Source of the DNA: Bacillota bacterium
GTDB lineage: Bacteria; Bacillota; Clostridia; Peptostreptococcales; Anaerovoracaceae
Direction of reading: 5' to 3'
DNA length: 11,524 nucleotides
Assembly (NCBI GenBank): GCA_030527065.1
Contig: JAUNBO010000007.1
Coordinates: 1 to 11,524, forward strand
Shown here: positions 1 to 7,155 of the stretch, piece after piece
Position numbering within the stretch: the stretch's first letter is position 1
Layout of the letters: every line of letters begins with the position of its first letter
Translations under genes and position numbers: made by a program
Notes under the pieces: model-generated
The model's database searches: none
Seen by the model: the letters and a program-made list of their open reading frames with translations, nothing else
Told to the model about the DNA's origin: nothing

Positions 1-24
1 TGTGTCCTTGTCAACTGAAGGTAT

Positions 25-54
25 AGTTCTTGCTTAAAAGATTGGGCAAGAACT
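25..54. other. 9-bp perfect stem-loop downstream of hslU
   Basis: AGTTCTTGC at 25-33 pairs perfectly with GCAAGAACT at 46-54 across a 12-nt AT-rich loop. Neither side is followed by a T-run, so it does not look like an ordinary intrinsic terminator. It lies about 200 bases downstream of hslU on the minus strand and would be in the leader of whatever gene follows beyond the window edge. It may be an operator or leader structure. The structure is seen directly; its role is unknown. Confidence 0.5.
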
Positions 55-133
55 GTGCCACATCTTTCTCACACCAAACATCTTTGTTCGTCTCGCCTTA
101 AATTCTTAGCTGGTCCTGCGGAGGCCCGGCAAA

Positions 134-167
134 CCGTCCCCCTGGCGTCCCCTTGGATAGTATACCC
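134..167 (-). repeat. Short degenerate dispersed repeat, copy A
   Basis: The 14-mer CCGTCCCCCTGGCG (134-147) recurs exactly at 11337-11350. On the minus strand the similarity extends upstream: both copies start with GGGT, followed closely by TACTA, and end in GCCAGGGGGACGG, giving a degenerate unit of about 32-34 bp. It lies in the non-coding region downstream of hslU. The other copy is upstream of tdk at the far end of the window. Confidence 0.5.
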
Positions 168-173
168 TGCCGG

Positions 174-201
174 AAATCCCATCCCGCAAGGTCTGGGATT
201 T
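174..201. other. Inverted repeat downstream of hslU, possible weak terminator
   Basis: AAATCCCA (174-181) and TGGGATTT (194-201) form an 8-bp stem with a 12-nt loop, about 45 bases beyond the hslU stop. On the minus strand the stem ends in TTT and is then followed by CCGG, so the T-run is too short for a convincing intrinsic terminator. It is the best candidate for an hslVU transcript end in the window, but the assignment is weak. Confidence 0.3.
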
Positions 202-246
202 CAAAGCATTCTGCACAGAGCCGCCGGGAAAGCGACGCCTTTCACA

Positions 247-1674
247 TCAAAGGATGAATTTATCCACGTCCACAGACTGCACCACGTCCTCAAACTTCTG
301 CTGGACGTAAGCCTTGTCTATGACCACTTCCTCCGTTTCCATCTCCGGGATATCGAAGGAAACGTCCTCCAAAAGCTTTTCCATTACCGTGTGCAGACGC
401 CGGGCGCCGATGTTTTCCGACTGCTCGTTGGTGAGGAAGGCCATGGTGGCGATTTCCTCCACCGCATCGTCGGTGAAGTTGACGGAAATGCCCTCAGTCT
501 CCAGGAGCATCTTGTGCTGCTTCAGAAGGGCATTCTCCGGCACGGTAAGGATGCGGACAAAATCCTCCTTGGTCAGGTTTTCCAGCTCCACCCGGATGGG
601 GAAGCGTCCCTGAAGTTCCGGGATCAGGTCCGTGGGCTTGGCGGTGTGGAAGGCGCCGGCGCCGATGAACAGCACATGGTCCGTCTTCACCGGTCCGTAT
701 TTGGTGTTGATGACGCTGCCCTCCACAATGGGCAGGATGTCCCGCTGGACCCCTTCTCTGGATACGTCGGCCCCGGATCTCATGCTTCCTGCGCCGGAGG
801 CGATCTTGTCTATCTCGTCGATGAAGATGATGCCGTTCTGCTCGGCATTCTCCAGAGCCTCGGAGGTCACCTGATCCATATCGATGAGGTTCTGGGCCTC
901 CTGCTCCCGCAGGATCTTCCTGGCGTCCTTCACCCGCAGCTTCTTCTTTTTCTTCTTCTGGGGCAGCATATCCCCGAAGATGCTGCCGATGGCCACGCTC
1001 ATGCCCTCGTTGCCCACGTCCAGATTGTTCAGAGCCGCATTGCTTTCCGTCACTTCGATCTCAATGTACTGGTCCTCCAGCAGGCCGTCCTTCAGCTGCT
1101 GCCGGACGTGCTCCCGGGCCAGCCCCACATCGCTCTTCTCCTCTTCCTCCGGCTGTATCTGGGAGGGCGCCTGCTGCTGGTTCTGAAATCCTCCCCCCAG
1201 GATAAAATCGAAGGGACCCCGGACGCCGCCCTTGGGCGCCGGTTTTTTATGCCCCGGGATGATGGCCTCTATTATTTTCTCCTCGGCGATTTCCTCCGCC
1301 ACGGCGTATTTCTCCTGAAGCCGCTTCTGCTTGGTGATGCGGATAGACGCTTCCACCAGGTCCCTGACCATGGAATCCACGTCCCGGCCCACATAGCCCA
1401 CCTCTGTAAATTTTGTGGCCTCCACCTTTACGAAAGGCGCGTCCATCAGCCTGGCCAGCCGCCGGGCGATCTCGGTTTTTCCCACGCCCGTGGGCCCCAT
1501 CATCAGAATGTTCTTGGGCGTCACCTCTTCCCGCATCTCTTCCGGGAGCAGGCTCCTCCGGTACCGGTTCCTGAGAGCGATGGCCACGGACTTCTTGGCG
1601 GAATCCTGGCCTATGATGTATTTGTCCAGCTCCTGGACGATCTCCTTCGGCGTCATTGAATAAAGTTGACTCAT
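247..1674 (-). CDS. hslU: HslU (ClpY), ATPase subunit of the HslVU protease
   Basis: 475 residues. This AAA+ unfoldase forms a hexameric ring that unfolds cytoplasmic substrates and feeds them into the HslV peptidase. Seen in the sequence: Walker A GPTGVGKT at residues 60-67, pore loop GYVG at 93-96, an inserted I-domain at roughly 110-240 that ends in a run of six lysines (240-245), Walker B IIFIDEID at 282-289, a sensor-1/arginine-finger region from GAGAFHTAKP to GRFPIR (338-361), and sensor 2 GARRLHT at 423-429. The C-terminal tail ends KFIL, like the family tail that docks into HslV. The ATG at 1674 is chosen because GGGAGGGT (1681-1688) precedes it at good distance and residues 7-40 match the family N-terminus; a longer frame reaching back into hslV has no support. 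hslU starts 13 bases after the hslV stop, so the two are one transcription unit. In Bacillus the next gene is codY; that position lies outside this window. Confidence 0.98.
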   Translation of the reverse strand: MSQLYSMTPKEIVQELDKYIIGQDSAKKSVAIALRNRYRRSLLPEEMREEVTPKNILMMGPTGVGKTEIARRLARLMDAPFVKVEATKFTEVGYVGRDVDSMVRDLVEASIRITKQKRLQEKYAVAEEIAEEKIIEAIIPGHKKPAPKGGVRGPFDFILGGGFQNQQQAPSQIQPEEEEKSDVGLAREHVRQQLKDGLLEDQYIEIEVTESNAALNNLDVGNEGMSVAIGSIFGDMLPQKKKKKKLRVKDARKILREQEAQNLIDMDQVTSEALENAEQNGIIFIDEIDKIASGAGSMRSGADVSREGVQRDILPIVEGSVINTKYGPVKTDHVLFIGAGAFHTAKPTDLIPELQGRFPIRVELENLTKEDFVRILTVPENALLKQHKMLLETEGISVNFTDDAVEEIATMAFLTNEQSENIGARRLHTVMEKLLEDVSFDIPEMETEEVVIDKAYVQQKFEDVVQSVDVDKFIL

Positions 1675-1687
1675 CTCCGCACCCTCC

Positions 1688-2227
1688 CTACAGCTTTTCC
1701 ACAGTGATGTGGTCGTTGGTGTACACACAGATGGAAGCCGCGATGTGCAGGGCCTCCCGCACCACTTCCTCTGCGCTCATGTCCGTATGATTGAACAGAG
1801 CGTTGGCCGCCGCATAGGCGTAGTTCCCGCCGGAGCCGATGGCCACGAAATCCTGGTCCGGCTCTATCACCTCTCCGTTCCCGGAGATCAGCAGGATGTT
1901 TTCCTGGTCTGCGGCCAGCATAAGCGCCTCCAGATGACGGATGGCTTTATCGCTGCGCCAGTCCTGGGCCAGGCCCACGGCGGCCCTCTTCAGGTTCCCC
2001 CCGTGCTCCTCCAGCTTCTTTTCAAAGCGCTCCGTCAGCGTAAAGGCGTCGGCCACAGAGCCGGCAAAGCCCGTCAGCACGGAGTTCTTATAGATCTTGC
2101 GTACTTTTTTGGCGGAATACTTCATGATGGAAGTTTCCCCCATGGTCACCTGGCCGTCGCCGCCGATGCAGACGTCCCCGGGTCCCCTTCTTACCGCTAC
2201 AATGGTGGTGGCATGAAATTGCTGCAT
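1688..2227 (-). CDS. hslV: HslV (ClpQ), peptidase subunit of the HslVU protease
   Basis: 179 residues. This is an N-terminal-nucleophile peptidase related to proteasome beta subunits; two stacked hexamers form the degradation chamber capped by HslU. The family core starts at TTIVAVRR (T7). GGDGQ (22-26), K40 (equivalent to Lys33 of the mature E. coli enzyme), GFAGSVADAFTL (53-64) and GSGG (131-134) are all present. The ATG at 2227 follows AAAGGGGAAC. Six residues, MQQFHA, precede the expected catalytic Thr7. B. subtilis ClpQ has MSSFHATT and is reported to use Ser2; here position 2 is Gln, so Thr7 must probably be freed by processing. The gene lies 127 bases behind topA. I see no convincing terminator or promoter in that gap, only a small CGCC-GCAA-GGCG hairpin, so read-through from topA is likely. 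The trmFO and xerC genes that separate topA and hslV in Bacillus are absent here. Confidence 0.98.
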   Translation of the reverse strand: MQQFHATTIVAVRRGPGDVCIGGDGQVTMGETSIMKYSAKKVRKIYKNSVLTGFAGSVADAFTLTERFEKKLEEHGGNLKRAAVGLAQDWRSDKAIRHLEALMLAADQENILLISGNGEVIEPDQDFVAIGSGGNYAYAAANALFNHTDMSAEEVVREALHIAASICVYTNDHITVEKL

Positions 2228-2354
2228 GATAGTTCCCCTTTCAAAGCGATACCCGTCGCATTTTCGCCCTGCGGCGCCTTGCGGCGGCTCTTTCTTCCTC
2301 TGACAGGAGCATACAGGCCCCGCCAGACCGAAGATACCATTTTAAATATAACAA

Positions 2355-4451
2355 TTATTCTTTATAGTCGCATTCCGGGTTGGAACAGGCCCGCTCTCCG
2401 GCCTTGGTCTTTCGCTCCACCAGCAAAGCGCCGCACCTGGGGCACTCCTTCTGCACCGGCTTGTTCCAGTAGACCTGGTTACAAGCCGGATAGCCGCTGC
2501 AGCCGTAGAACAGCTTGCCGCTCCTGCCCTTCCTGGCGACGATATCCTTTCCGCATCTGGGACATTTCACATCGATTTTCGATACGAGGGGCTTTGTGTT
2601 TTTACAGTCCGGATAGCCGCTGCAGGCCAGGAATTCCCCGTAACGCCCATGCTTCACCGCCATGGGCTTTCCGCAGATCTCGCAGACCTGGTCCGTCAGC
2701 ACCTCCGGCAGCTGCACCCGCTCGATTTCCTTGTCCGCCACCGCAAGCTCTTCCGCCAGGATCTTGTAGAAATCCTCCACGATGCCCTTCCAGTCGGCAT
2801 GCTCCACCTCCACGCTGTCCAGGCGGTCCTCCATGCCGGCGGTAAAGCCCGTGTCCGCGATCTCCTTGAAATATTTTTCCATCAGTCCCGTCACCAGAAA
2901 GCCCAGTTCCGTGGGGATCAGGACCTTTTTCTCCCGGTCCACATATTTCCGCTCTATGAGGGTGGCGATGATGGGGGCATAGGTGCTGGGCCGGCCGATG
3001 TTCTTTTCCTCCAGATCCTTCACCAGGGCCGCTTCTGTAAAACGGGAAGGAGGCTGGGTGAAGTTCTGCTCGGAAAGCATCTCCTCCAGCCGGAGCTTCT
3101 CCCCTTTTTCCAGGTCCAGAAGGTGCTTTTCCTCGTCCTCTTCCCCGCCGGTGCTGTAGACCTTCAGGAAGCCTTCGAATTTCAGCTTGGAGCCGGAGGC
3201 CCGGAAGGTGTAGTCGCCGTTTCTGATGTCGGCGCTGACGGCGTCGTAGACCGCCGGCGCCATCCTGCTGGCCAGGAAGCGGGACCAGATGAGCTTGTAC
3301 AGATTATACTGGTCCCTGGTGAGGGAATCCTTTATATCGTCGGGATGAAGGTCCACATAGCTGGGCCGGATGGCCTCGTGGGCGTCCTGGACAGAGCCCT
3401 TTTTGTTGCTGTAAACCTGATTTCCCACATACTTTTCCGAATAGTTTTCCTTGATGTATCCGGCGGCGGCAGCCCGGGCCTCCTCCGACACCCGCACCGA
3501 ATCCGTACGGATGTAGGTGACCAGGCCTATGGTGCCCCGTCCCTTTATTTCCACGCCCTCGTAGAGCTGCTGGGCGATCAGCATGGTCTTTTTGGTGTAG
3601 AAGCCCAGCTTGTTGGAGGCGTCCTGCTGAAGGCTGCTGGTGGTGAAGGGCGGGAAGGGCTTTCTGACCCTTTCCTTTTTCTCCACCTGCTCCACAATGA
3701 AAGCTTCCGGCAGGATGGCGGCCAGTACCCGGTCCGCCTCTTCTTTGTTTCCCACGGTGAGCTTTTTCCCTTGATACTCCACCAGTTTTGCAGAGAAGGA
3801 CCTGCCCTTCTTCCCCGGGCCGGCCTCCTTCTGCCCTTTCCCCGGCGGCAGCTTCTCCAGGAGGGCCGTAATGTTCCAATACTCCCTGGGGACAAAGCTT
3901 TGGATCGCCTTCTCCCTGTCGCAGATGATCTTAAGGGCCGCCGACTGCACCCGGCCTGCGGACAGTCCCCGGCGCACCTTTCTCCACAGCAGGGGGCTGA
4001 TCTGATAGCCCACCAGCCGGTCCAGCACCCGCCGGGCCTGCTGGGCGTCCACCAGCTTCTGGTCTATGGGCCGGGGCGCTTTCACCGCATTTTGCAGGGC
4101 CGATTTGGTAATCTCGTTGAACTGGATGCGGCAGGCCTCCTCCTGGGGGATTCCCAGAAGGTGAGCGATGTGCCAGGCAATGGCCTCTCCCTCTCTGTCC
4201 GGGTCGGTGGCCAGATAGACCTTTCCCGCTTCTTTGGCTTCTTTTTTGATGGCCTTGATGACGTCCCCTTTTCCCCGGATGGGGATGTACTGGGGCTCGA
4301 AATGATTTTCGATGTCTATGCCCAATCTGCTCTTGGGCAGATCTCTTACATGTCCTACGGAGGCCACTACCTTATACTTGCTTCCTAAAAATTTTCCTAT
4401 GGTTTTCGCCTTGGAAGGAGACTCCACCACCACCAGGCATTTGTTTGCCAT
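2355..4451 (-). CDS. topA: DNA topoisomerase I (type IA)
   Basis: 698 residues. It relaxes negatively supercoiled DNA by single-strand breakage through a 5'-phosphotyrosine link. The TOPRIM domain spans about residues 3-110, with E10 in VESPSK and the acidic triad in DPDREGE (83-89). The gate region follows, with SAGRVQSAAL (164-173) and the catalytic tyrosine Y313 in GLVTYIRTDS. GRPSTYAPII (487-496) is another family signature. The C-terminus has three zinc-ribbon motifs: C590/C593/C610/C616, C630/C633/C651/C657 and C670/C673/C689/C694. Length fits the Firmicutes enzyme. The ATG at 4451 is preceded by AGGAGAG (4462-4468), and ANKCLVVVESPSKAKTI is the expected beginning. A promoter of its own overlaps the end of dprA, so topA can be expressed apart from the comM-dprA unit. 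Confidence 0.98.
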   Translation of the reverse strand: MANKCLVVVESPSKAKTIGKFLGSKYKVVASVGHVRDLPKSRLGIDIENHFEPQYIPIRGKGDVIKAIKKEAKEAGKVYLATDPDREGEAIAWHIAHLLGIPQEEACRIQFNEITKSALQNAVKAPRPIDQKLVDAQQARRVLDRLVGYQISPLLWRKVRRGLSAGRVQSAALKIICDREKAIQSFVPREYWNITALLEKLPPGKGQKEAGPGKKGRSFSAKLVEYQGKKLTVGNKEEADRVLAAILPEAFIVEQVEKKERVRKPFPPFTTSSLQQDASNKLGFYTKKTMLIAQQLYEGVEIKGRGTIGLVTYIRTDSVRVSEEARAAAAGYIKENYSEKYVGNQVYSNKKGSVQDAHEAIRPSYVDLHPDDIKDSLTRDQYNLYKLIWSRFLASRMAPAVYDAVSADIRNGDYTFRASGSKLKFEGFLKVYSTGGEEDEEKHLLDLEKGEKLRLEEMLSEQNFTQPPSRFTEAALVKDLEEKNIGRPSTYAPIIATLIERKYVDREKKVLIPTELGFLVTGLMEKYFKEIADTGFTAGMEDRLDSVEVEHADWKGIVEDFYKILAEELAVADKEIERVQLPEVLTDQVCEICGKPMAVKHGRYGEFLACSGYPDCKNTKPLVSKIDVKCPRCGKDIVARKGRSGKLFYGCSGYPACNQVYWNKPVQKECPRCGALLVERKTKAGERACSNPECDYKE

Positions 4452-4492
4452 CTTTTACTCTCTCTCCTATTTAATAAATATAATGTAGCCTT

Positions 4493-4535
4493 GGCTTCCC
4501 TGCCGGCTGCATAAGTATGATTATAGAGGGAAGCC
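4493..4535. promoter_or_regulatory. Operator-like dyad centred on the predicted topA start site
   Basis: GGCTTCCCT (4493-4501) and AGGGAAGCC (4527-4535) are perfect 9-bp inverted repeats 25 bases apart. One arm lies in the -35/-10 spacer of the topA promoter, the other in the topA leader, and the centre (about 4514) falls near the predicted transcription start. No T-run follows on either strand, which argues against a terminator. A regulator-binding site is a reasonable inference. Which protein would bind is not evident. Confidence 0.45.
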
Positions 4536-4548
4536 GTTTACTTTGCAA
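4520..4548 (-). promoter_or_regulatory. Sigma-A-type promoter of topA
   Basis: On the minus strand TTGCAA (4548-4543) is followed by a 17-bp spacer and a perfect TATAAT (4525-4520). Initiation would be near 4513, giving a leader of about 60 nt before the topA ATG. The -35 box lies inside the last codons of dprA. The perfect -10 and optimal spacing make this one of the two clearest promoters in the window. Confidence 0.7.
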
Positions 4549-5410
4549 CAAAAATTTTTCCCACCGCCGTCTGCACCCAGCCTTTCATTTCCAGAATGGT
4601 GACCAGAGCCCCGATCTCTGCGGGGCTTTTCCCCGTTTCCCGGGCAATCTCCTCCACGCTTCTTTCGCTTCCCCCGGCCACGGCCCTGTAAACCAGAGCC
4701 TCGTCCTTCCCCAGGGCCTCCTCCGCCGCCCTGTCCAGGGGCCTGGGGATCCCCAGACAATCCAGGATGTCGTCTATCACCACTATGGGCACGGCCCCGT
4801 CCTGGATCAGCTTGTTGGCTCCCAGGCTGTACACATTGTTAATGTTGCCGGGAACGGCGAAAATATCCCTGCCCTGCTCCGCTGCGGTCCCGGCGGTGAT
4901 GAGGGAGCCGCTGCGAAGGCCTGCCTCCGCCACCAGCACTCCTTTGGAAATGCCGCTGATGATGCGGTTCCTGGCGGGGAAATAGCTTTTTCTGGGCTCT
5001 GTGCCCGGCGGCAGCTCTGAAATCACCGCCCCGGCGGCGGCGATGCGTCCCATCAGCTCCCGATGGGCTTCGGGGTATGGGATATCTACACCGCAGCCCA
5101 GCACCGCCACGGTCTTTCCTCCCGGGGCCCGCAGGGCTCCCTGGTGGGCGGCGGCGTCCACTCCGTAGGCCATGCCGCTGACTATGGTGACGCCGCAGGC
5201 CGCCGCCCGCTCTGCAATGCGGCCTGCGGCCCACCTTCCGTAGGCGGTCCCTTTTCTGGCCCCCACTACCGCCAGACAGGGCCCCCGGCAGGCTTCCTCC
5301 AGATCCCCTATGTAGTACAGGACCGGCGGCGGTTTCTTTATCTGCGCCAGCAGCGGCGGATACGCCCGGTCTCCGGGGCTGGCAGTCCTGATTTCCCATG
5401 CTTTTCTCAT
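4538..5410 (-). CDS. dprA: DprA (Smf), DNA-processing protein
   Basis: 290 residues. DprA binds incoming single-stranded DNA during natural transformation and loads RecA on it. The Rossmann-like domain shows VVGARKGTAYGRWAA (48-62), IVSGMAYGVDAAAHQGAL (76-93), AVLGCGVDIPYP (102-113), SELPPGTEP (131-139), FPARNRIISGIS (144-155), AEAGLRSGSLITAG (161-174) and EQGRDIFAVPGNI (178-190). A winged-helix-like C-terminal region follows at about 225-285. There is little N-terminal extension, so an SAM-like domain as in E. coli DprA is mostly missing; the length is close to Bacillus DprA. The ATG at 5410 is chosen because GGTGAG (5417-5422), overlapping the comM stop codon, sits six bases upstream; it starts 7 bases after comM, suggesting translational coupling. 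A longer in-frame start inside comM has no support. Confidence 0.95.
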   Translation of the reverse strand: MRKAWEIRTASPGDRAYPPLLAQIKKPPPVLYYIGDLEEACRGPCLAVVGARKGTAYGRWAAGRIAERAAACGVTIVSGMAYGVDAAAHQGALRAPGGKTVAVLGCGVDIPYPEAHRELMGRIAAAGAVISELPPGTEPRKSYFPARNRIISGISKGVLVAEAGLRSGSLITAGTAAEQGRDIFAVPGNINNVYSLGANKLIQDGAVPIVVIDDILDCLGIPRPLDRAAEEALGKDEALVYRAVAGGSERSVEEIARETGKSPAEIGALVTILEMKGWVQTAVGKIFVAK

Positions 5411-5417
5411 CGTTCGC

Positions 5418-6995
5418 TCACCGGTACTTTCTGTCCAGGCTCTGATACCGCACGGCCTCCGCCACATGAAGGGTCTCTATGCGCTCCCGTCCTTCCAGAT
5501 CCGCTATGGTCCGGGACAGCTTTACCACCTTCTGATAGGCCCTGGCGCTGAGGCTCAGCTTCTGAAAGGCCTCCTCCAGGAAGGCCTGCGCCTCCTTCTC
5601 CATAGGGCAGTATTTCTTGATTAAGGAAGGGGTCAGCCGGGCGTTGCAGAGCAATCCTTCCGTTTTGTAGCGTTCTGACTGAAGGGCCCTGGCCCTCCTG
5701 ACTCCCGCCGCCATGGTCTCCGTGTCCCGGGGACGGCTCCCCCCTTGTTCAGCACCGCCCGTACCGGGGCCCGCTTCTTCTCTGTGTTCCAGGTCCCGGT
5801 AGGCCACGGGAAAGATCTCTATGTGCATGTCTATGCGGTCCAGGAGGGGCCCGGAAATCTTCGACAGGTAGCGGCGGATCTGGGGCACGGTGCAGGTGCA
5901 TTCCTTCCCCGGGTCTCCGTAATGTCCGCAGGGGCAGGGGTTCATGGCCGCCACCAGAAAGAACAGGGCGGGGAATGTCACCGTGCCTCCCACTCTGGCG
6001 ATGGTGATCTGCCGGTCCTCCAGGGGCTGGCGCAGCACCTCCAGGGCGTAACGGCTGAATTCCGGGAGCTCGTCCAGGAAAAGGACGCCGCAGTGGGCCA
6101 GGGTCACTTCTCCGGGCCGGGGCCGGGCGCCTCCTCCTGCCAGGGCGGCGGCGGAGATGGTGTGGTGGGGGGTCCGGAAGGGGCGCTCTGTGATCAGGGG
6201 CCGGTCCGGGGACAGTTCTCCTGCCACGCTGTAGATCTTTGTCACCTCCAGCATTTCTTCGTAGGAGAGGGGCGGGAGGATCCCCGGCAGGCGGCGGGCC
6301 ATCATGGTCTTGCCGGTCCCCGGCGGCCCTATCATCAGAATGTTGTGGGCCCCGGCGGCGGCGATCTCCAAGGCTCGTTTCACGCCTTCCTGTCCTGCCA
6401 CCTCGGCATAGTCCTGCCCGGAGCCGGCCCTTTCTTCCGGGGAAAGGGCCGGGGGGCTCTCCCGGCTCTCCCGGGGCCGGCTTTCCCTGCCACTGAATCC
6501 TTCCAGCACCTCTGCCAGATGTCCCACGGGATACAGCTCCACATCCTGCAGCACCGATACTTCTCTCCGGTTTTCCTCCGGCAGCACCAGCTTTCTGAAG
6601 CCCCGGCTCCGAAGGCCCATGGCCAGGGGCAGGGCTCCCGTCACCTGCCGGATGTGTCCGTCCAGGGACAGCTCGCCCAGGAAGGCATACTCTCCCAGCT
6701 TCTCTGAGCGGATCAGGTCTCCGGCCTTCAATATCCCCACGGCTATGGGCAGATCGAAGTGGGTCCCTTCTTTTCTCAGGCTGGCGGGGGAAAGGTTCAC
6801 CACGATGCGCCGGGAGGGAAAGCCGCAGCCGGAATTTTCTATGGCTGCCCGTATCCGGTCCCGGGCCTCCCGGACCGCCATGTCCGGCAGCCCCACCACG
6901 GAAAACAGGGGCATTCCCGGCGAGAGATTCACCTCTGCCGTCACGGGCTCGCCGTCCAGCCCGTTCAGGACGCCGCTGATCACCTCTGCAAACAT
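5418..6995 (-). CDS. comM: ComM/YifB-family AAA+ helicase (Mg-chelatase-like)
   Basis: 525 residues. ComM proteins are hexameric helicases that promote branch migration during recombination of transforming DNA. The N-terminal ChlI-like domain (about 1-170) includes LFSVVGLPDMAVREARDR (30-47) and VNLSPASLRKEGTHFDLPIA (66-85). The AAA+ core shows Walker A GPPGTGKT (223-230), FRTPHHTISAAAL (273-285), Walker B VLFLDEL (304-310) and a cysteine cluster C354/C356/C366/C368 in the family motif beginning MNPCPCGHYGDP. The C-terminal Mg-chelatase-type domain ends in the family RTIADLEG motif region (495-502). A Gly/Glu-rich stretch at about 402-428 is probably a variable linker. The ATG at 6995 is preceded by GAGGAGG (7003-7009) with a 7-base spacer; an upstream in-frame ATG at 7025 lacks a ribosome binding site. 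It is followed immediately by dprA, a sensible functional pair. The upstream gap to yraN holds the half copy of the palindromic element. Confidence 0.96.
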   Translation of the reverse strand: MFAEVISGVLNGLDGEPVTAEVNLSPGMPLFSVVGLPDMAVREARDRIRAAIENSGCGFPSRRIVVNLSPASLRKEGTHFDLPIAVGILKAGDLIRSEKLGEYAFLGELSLDGHIRQVTGALPLAMGLRSRGFRKLVLPEENRREVSVLQDVELYPVGHLAEVLEGFSGRESRPRESRESPPALSPEERAGSGQDYAEVAGQEGVKRALEIAAAGAHNILMIGPPGTGKTMMARRLPGILPPLSYEEMLEVTKIYSVAGELSPDRPLITERPFRTPHHTISAAALAGGGARPRPGEVTLAHCGVLFLDELPEFSRYALEVLRQPLEDRQITIARVGGTVTFPALFFLVAAMNPCPCGHYGDPGKECTCTVPQIRRYLSKISGPLLDRIDMHIEIFPVAYRDLEHREEAGPGTGGAEQGGSRPRDTETMAAGVRRARALQSERYKTEGLLCNARLTPSLIKKYCPMEKEAQAFLEEAFQKLSLSARAYQKVVKLSRTIADLEGRERIETLHVAEAVRYQSLDRKYR

Positions 6996-7085
6996 TTTCT
7001 TTCCTCCTCGTAGTTTCATTGACAATACATAACCTGTAAATCCTGCGCCGGCAGTTTGGAGCGGCGTACAGTCTATGACTTATTC

Positions 7086-7153
7086 GTCAGCCGTGGGAGC
7101 GGCAAGACCGGGTCTTTGTTGTTGAATGGGTGCTTGCGGCCGTCTTTCTCGCC
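7086..7153 (+). repeat. Half copy of the palindromic MITE-like element
   Basis: These 68 bases match 9766-9833, the left arm of the whole element, without gaps and with 62 identical positions by eye. The match stops at GGCGAGAAAG (minus strand), two bases beyond the yraN stop codon; the hairpins and the right arm are missing. The flanking bases 7063-7080 contain GGCGTACA and a TATGACTTAT-like stretch that resembles the sequence just outside the right end of the whole copy (9988-10006). It is either a truncated insertion or a stable half unit. It fills much of the yraN-comM gap. Confidence 0.85.
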
Positions 7154-7155
7154 CC

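Noticed and set aside
9..14. Minus-strand TTGACA as the -35 box of a downstream gene such as codY
   Set aside because: The -10 position would lie outside the window, so there is no second element to support it.
55..1659. A 534-codon plus-strand open frame opposite hslU
   Set aside because: The minus-strand frame gives full-length HslU with every motif; the plus frame is a GC-driven antisense shadow with no recognisable domain.
1675..1728. Eighteen-residue N-terminal extension of HslU
   Set aside because: It overlaps the end of hslV and its residues do not match the family; the ATG at 1674 has a good ribosome binding site.
2649..4388. A 579-codon plus-strand open frame opposite topA
   Set aside because: Antisense shadow of topA; rich in His, Leu and Gly with no domain or ribosome binding site.
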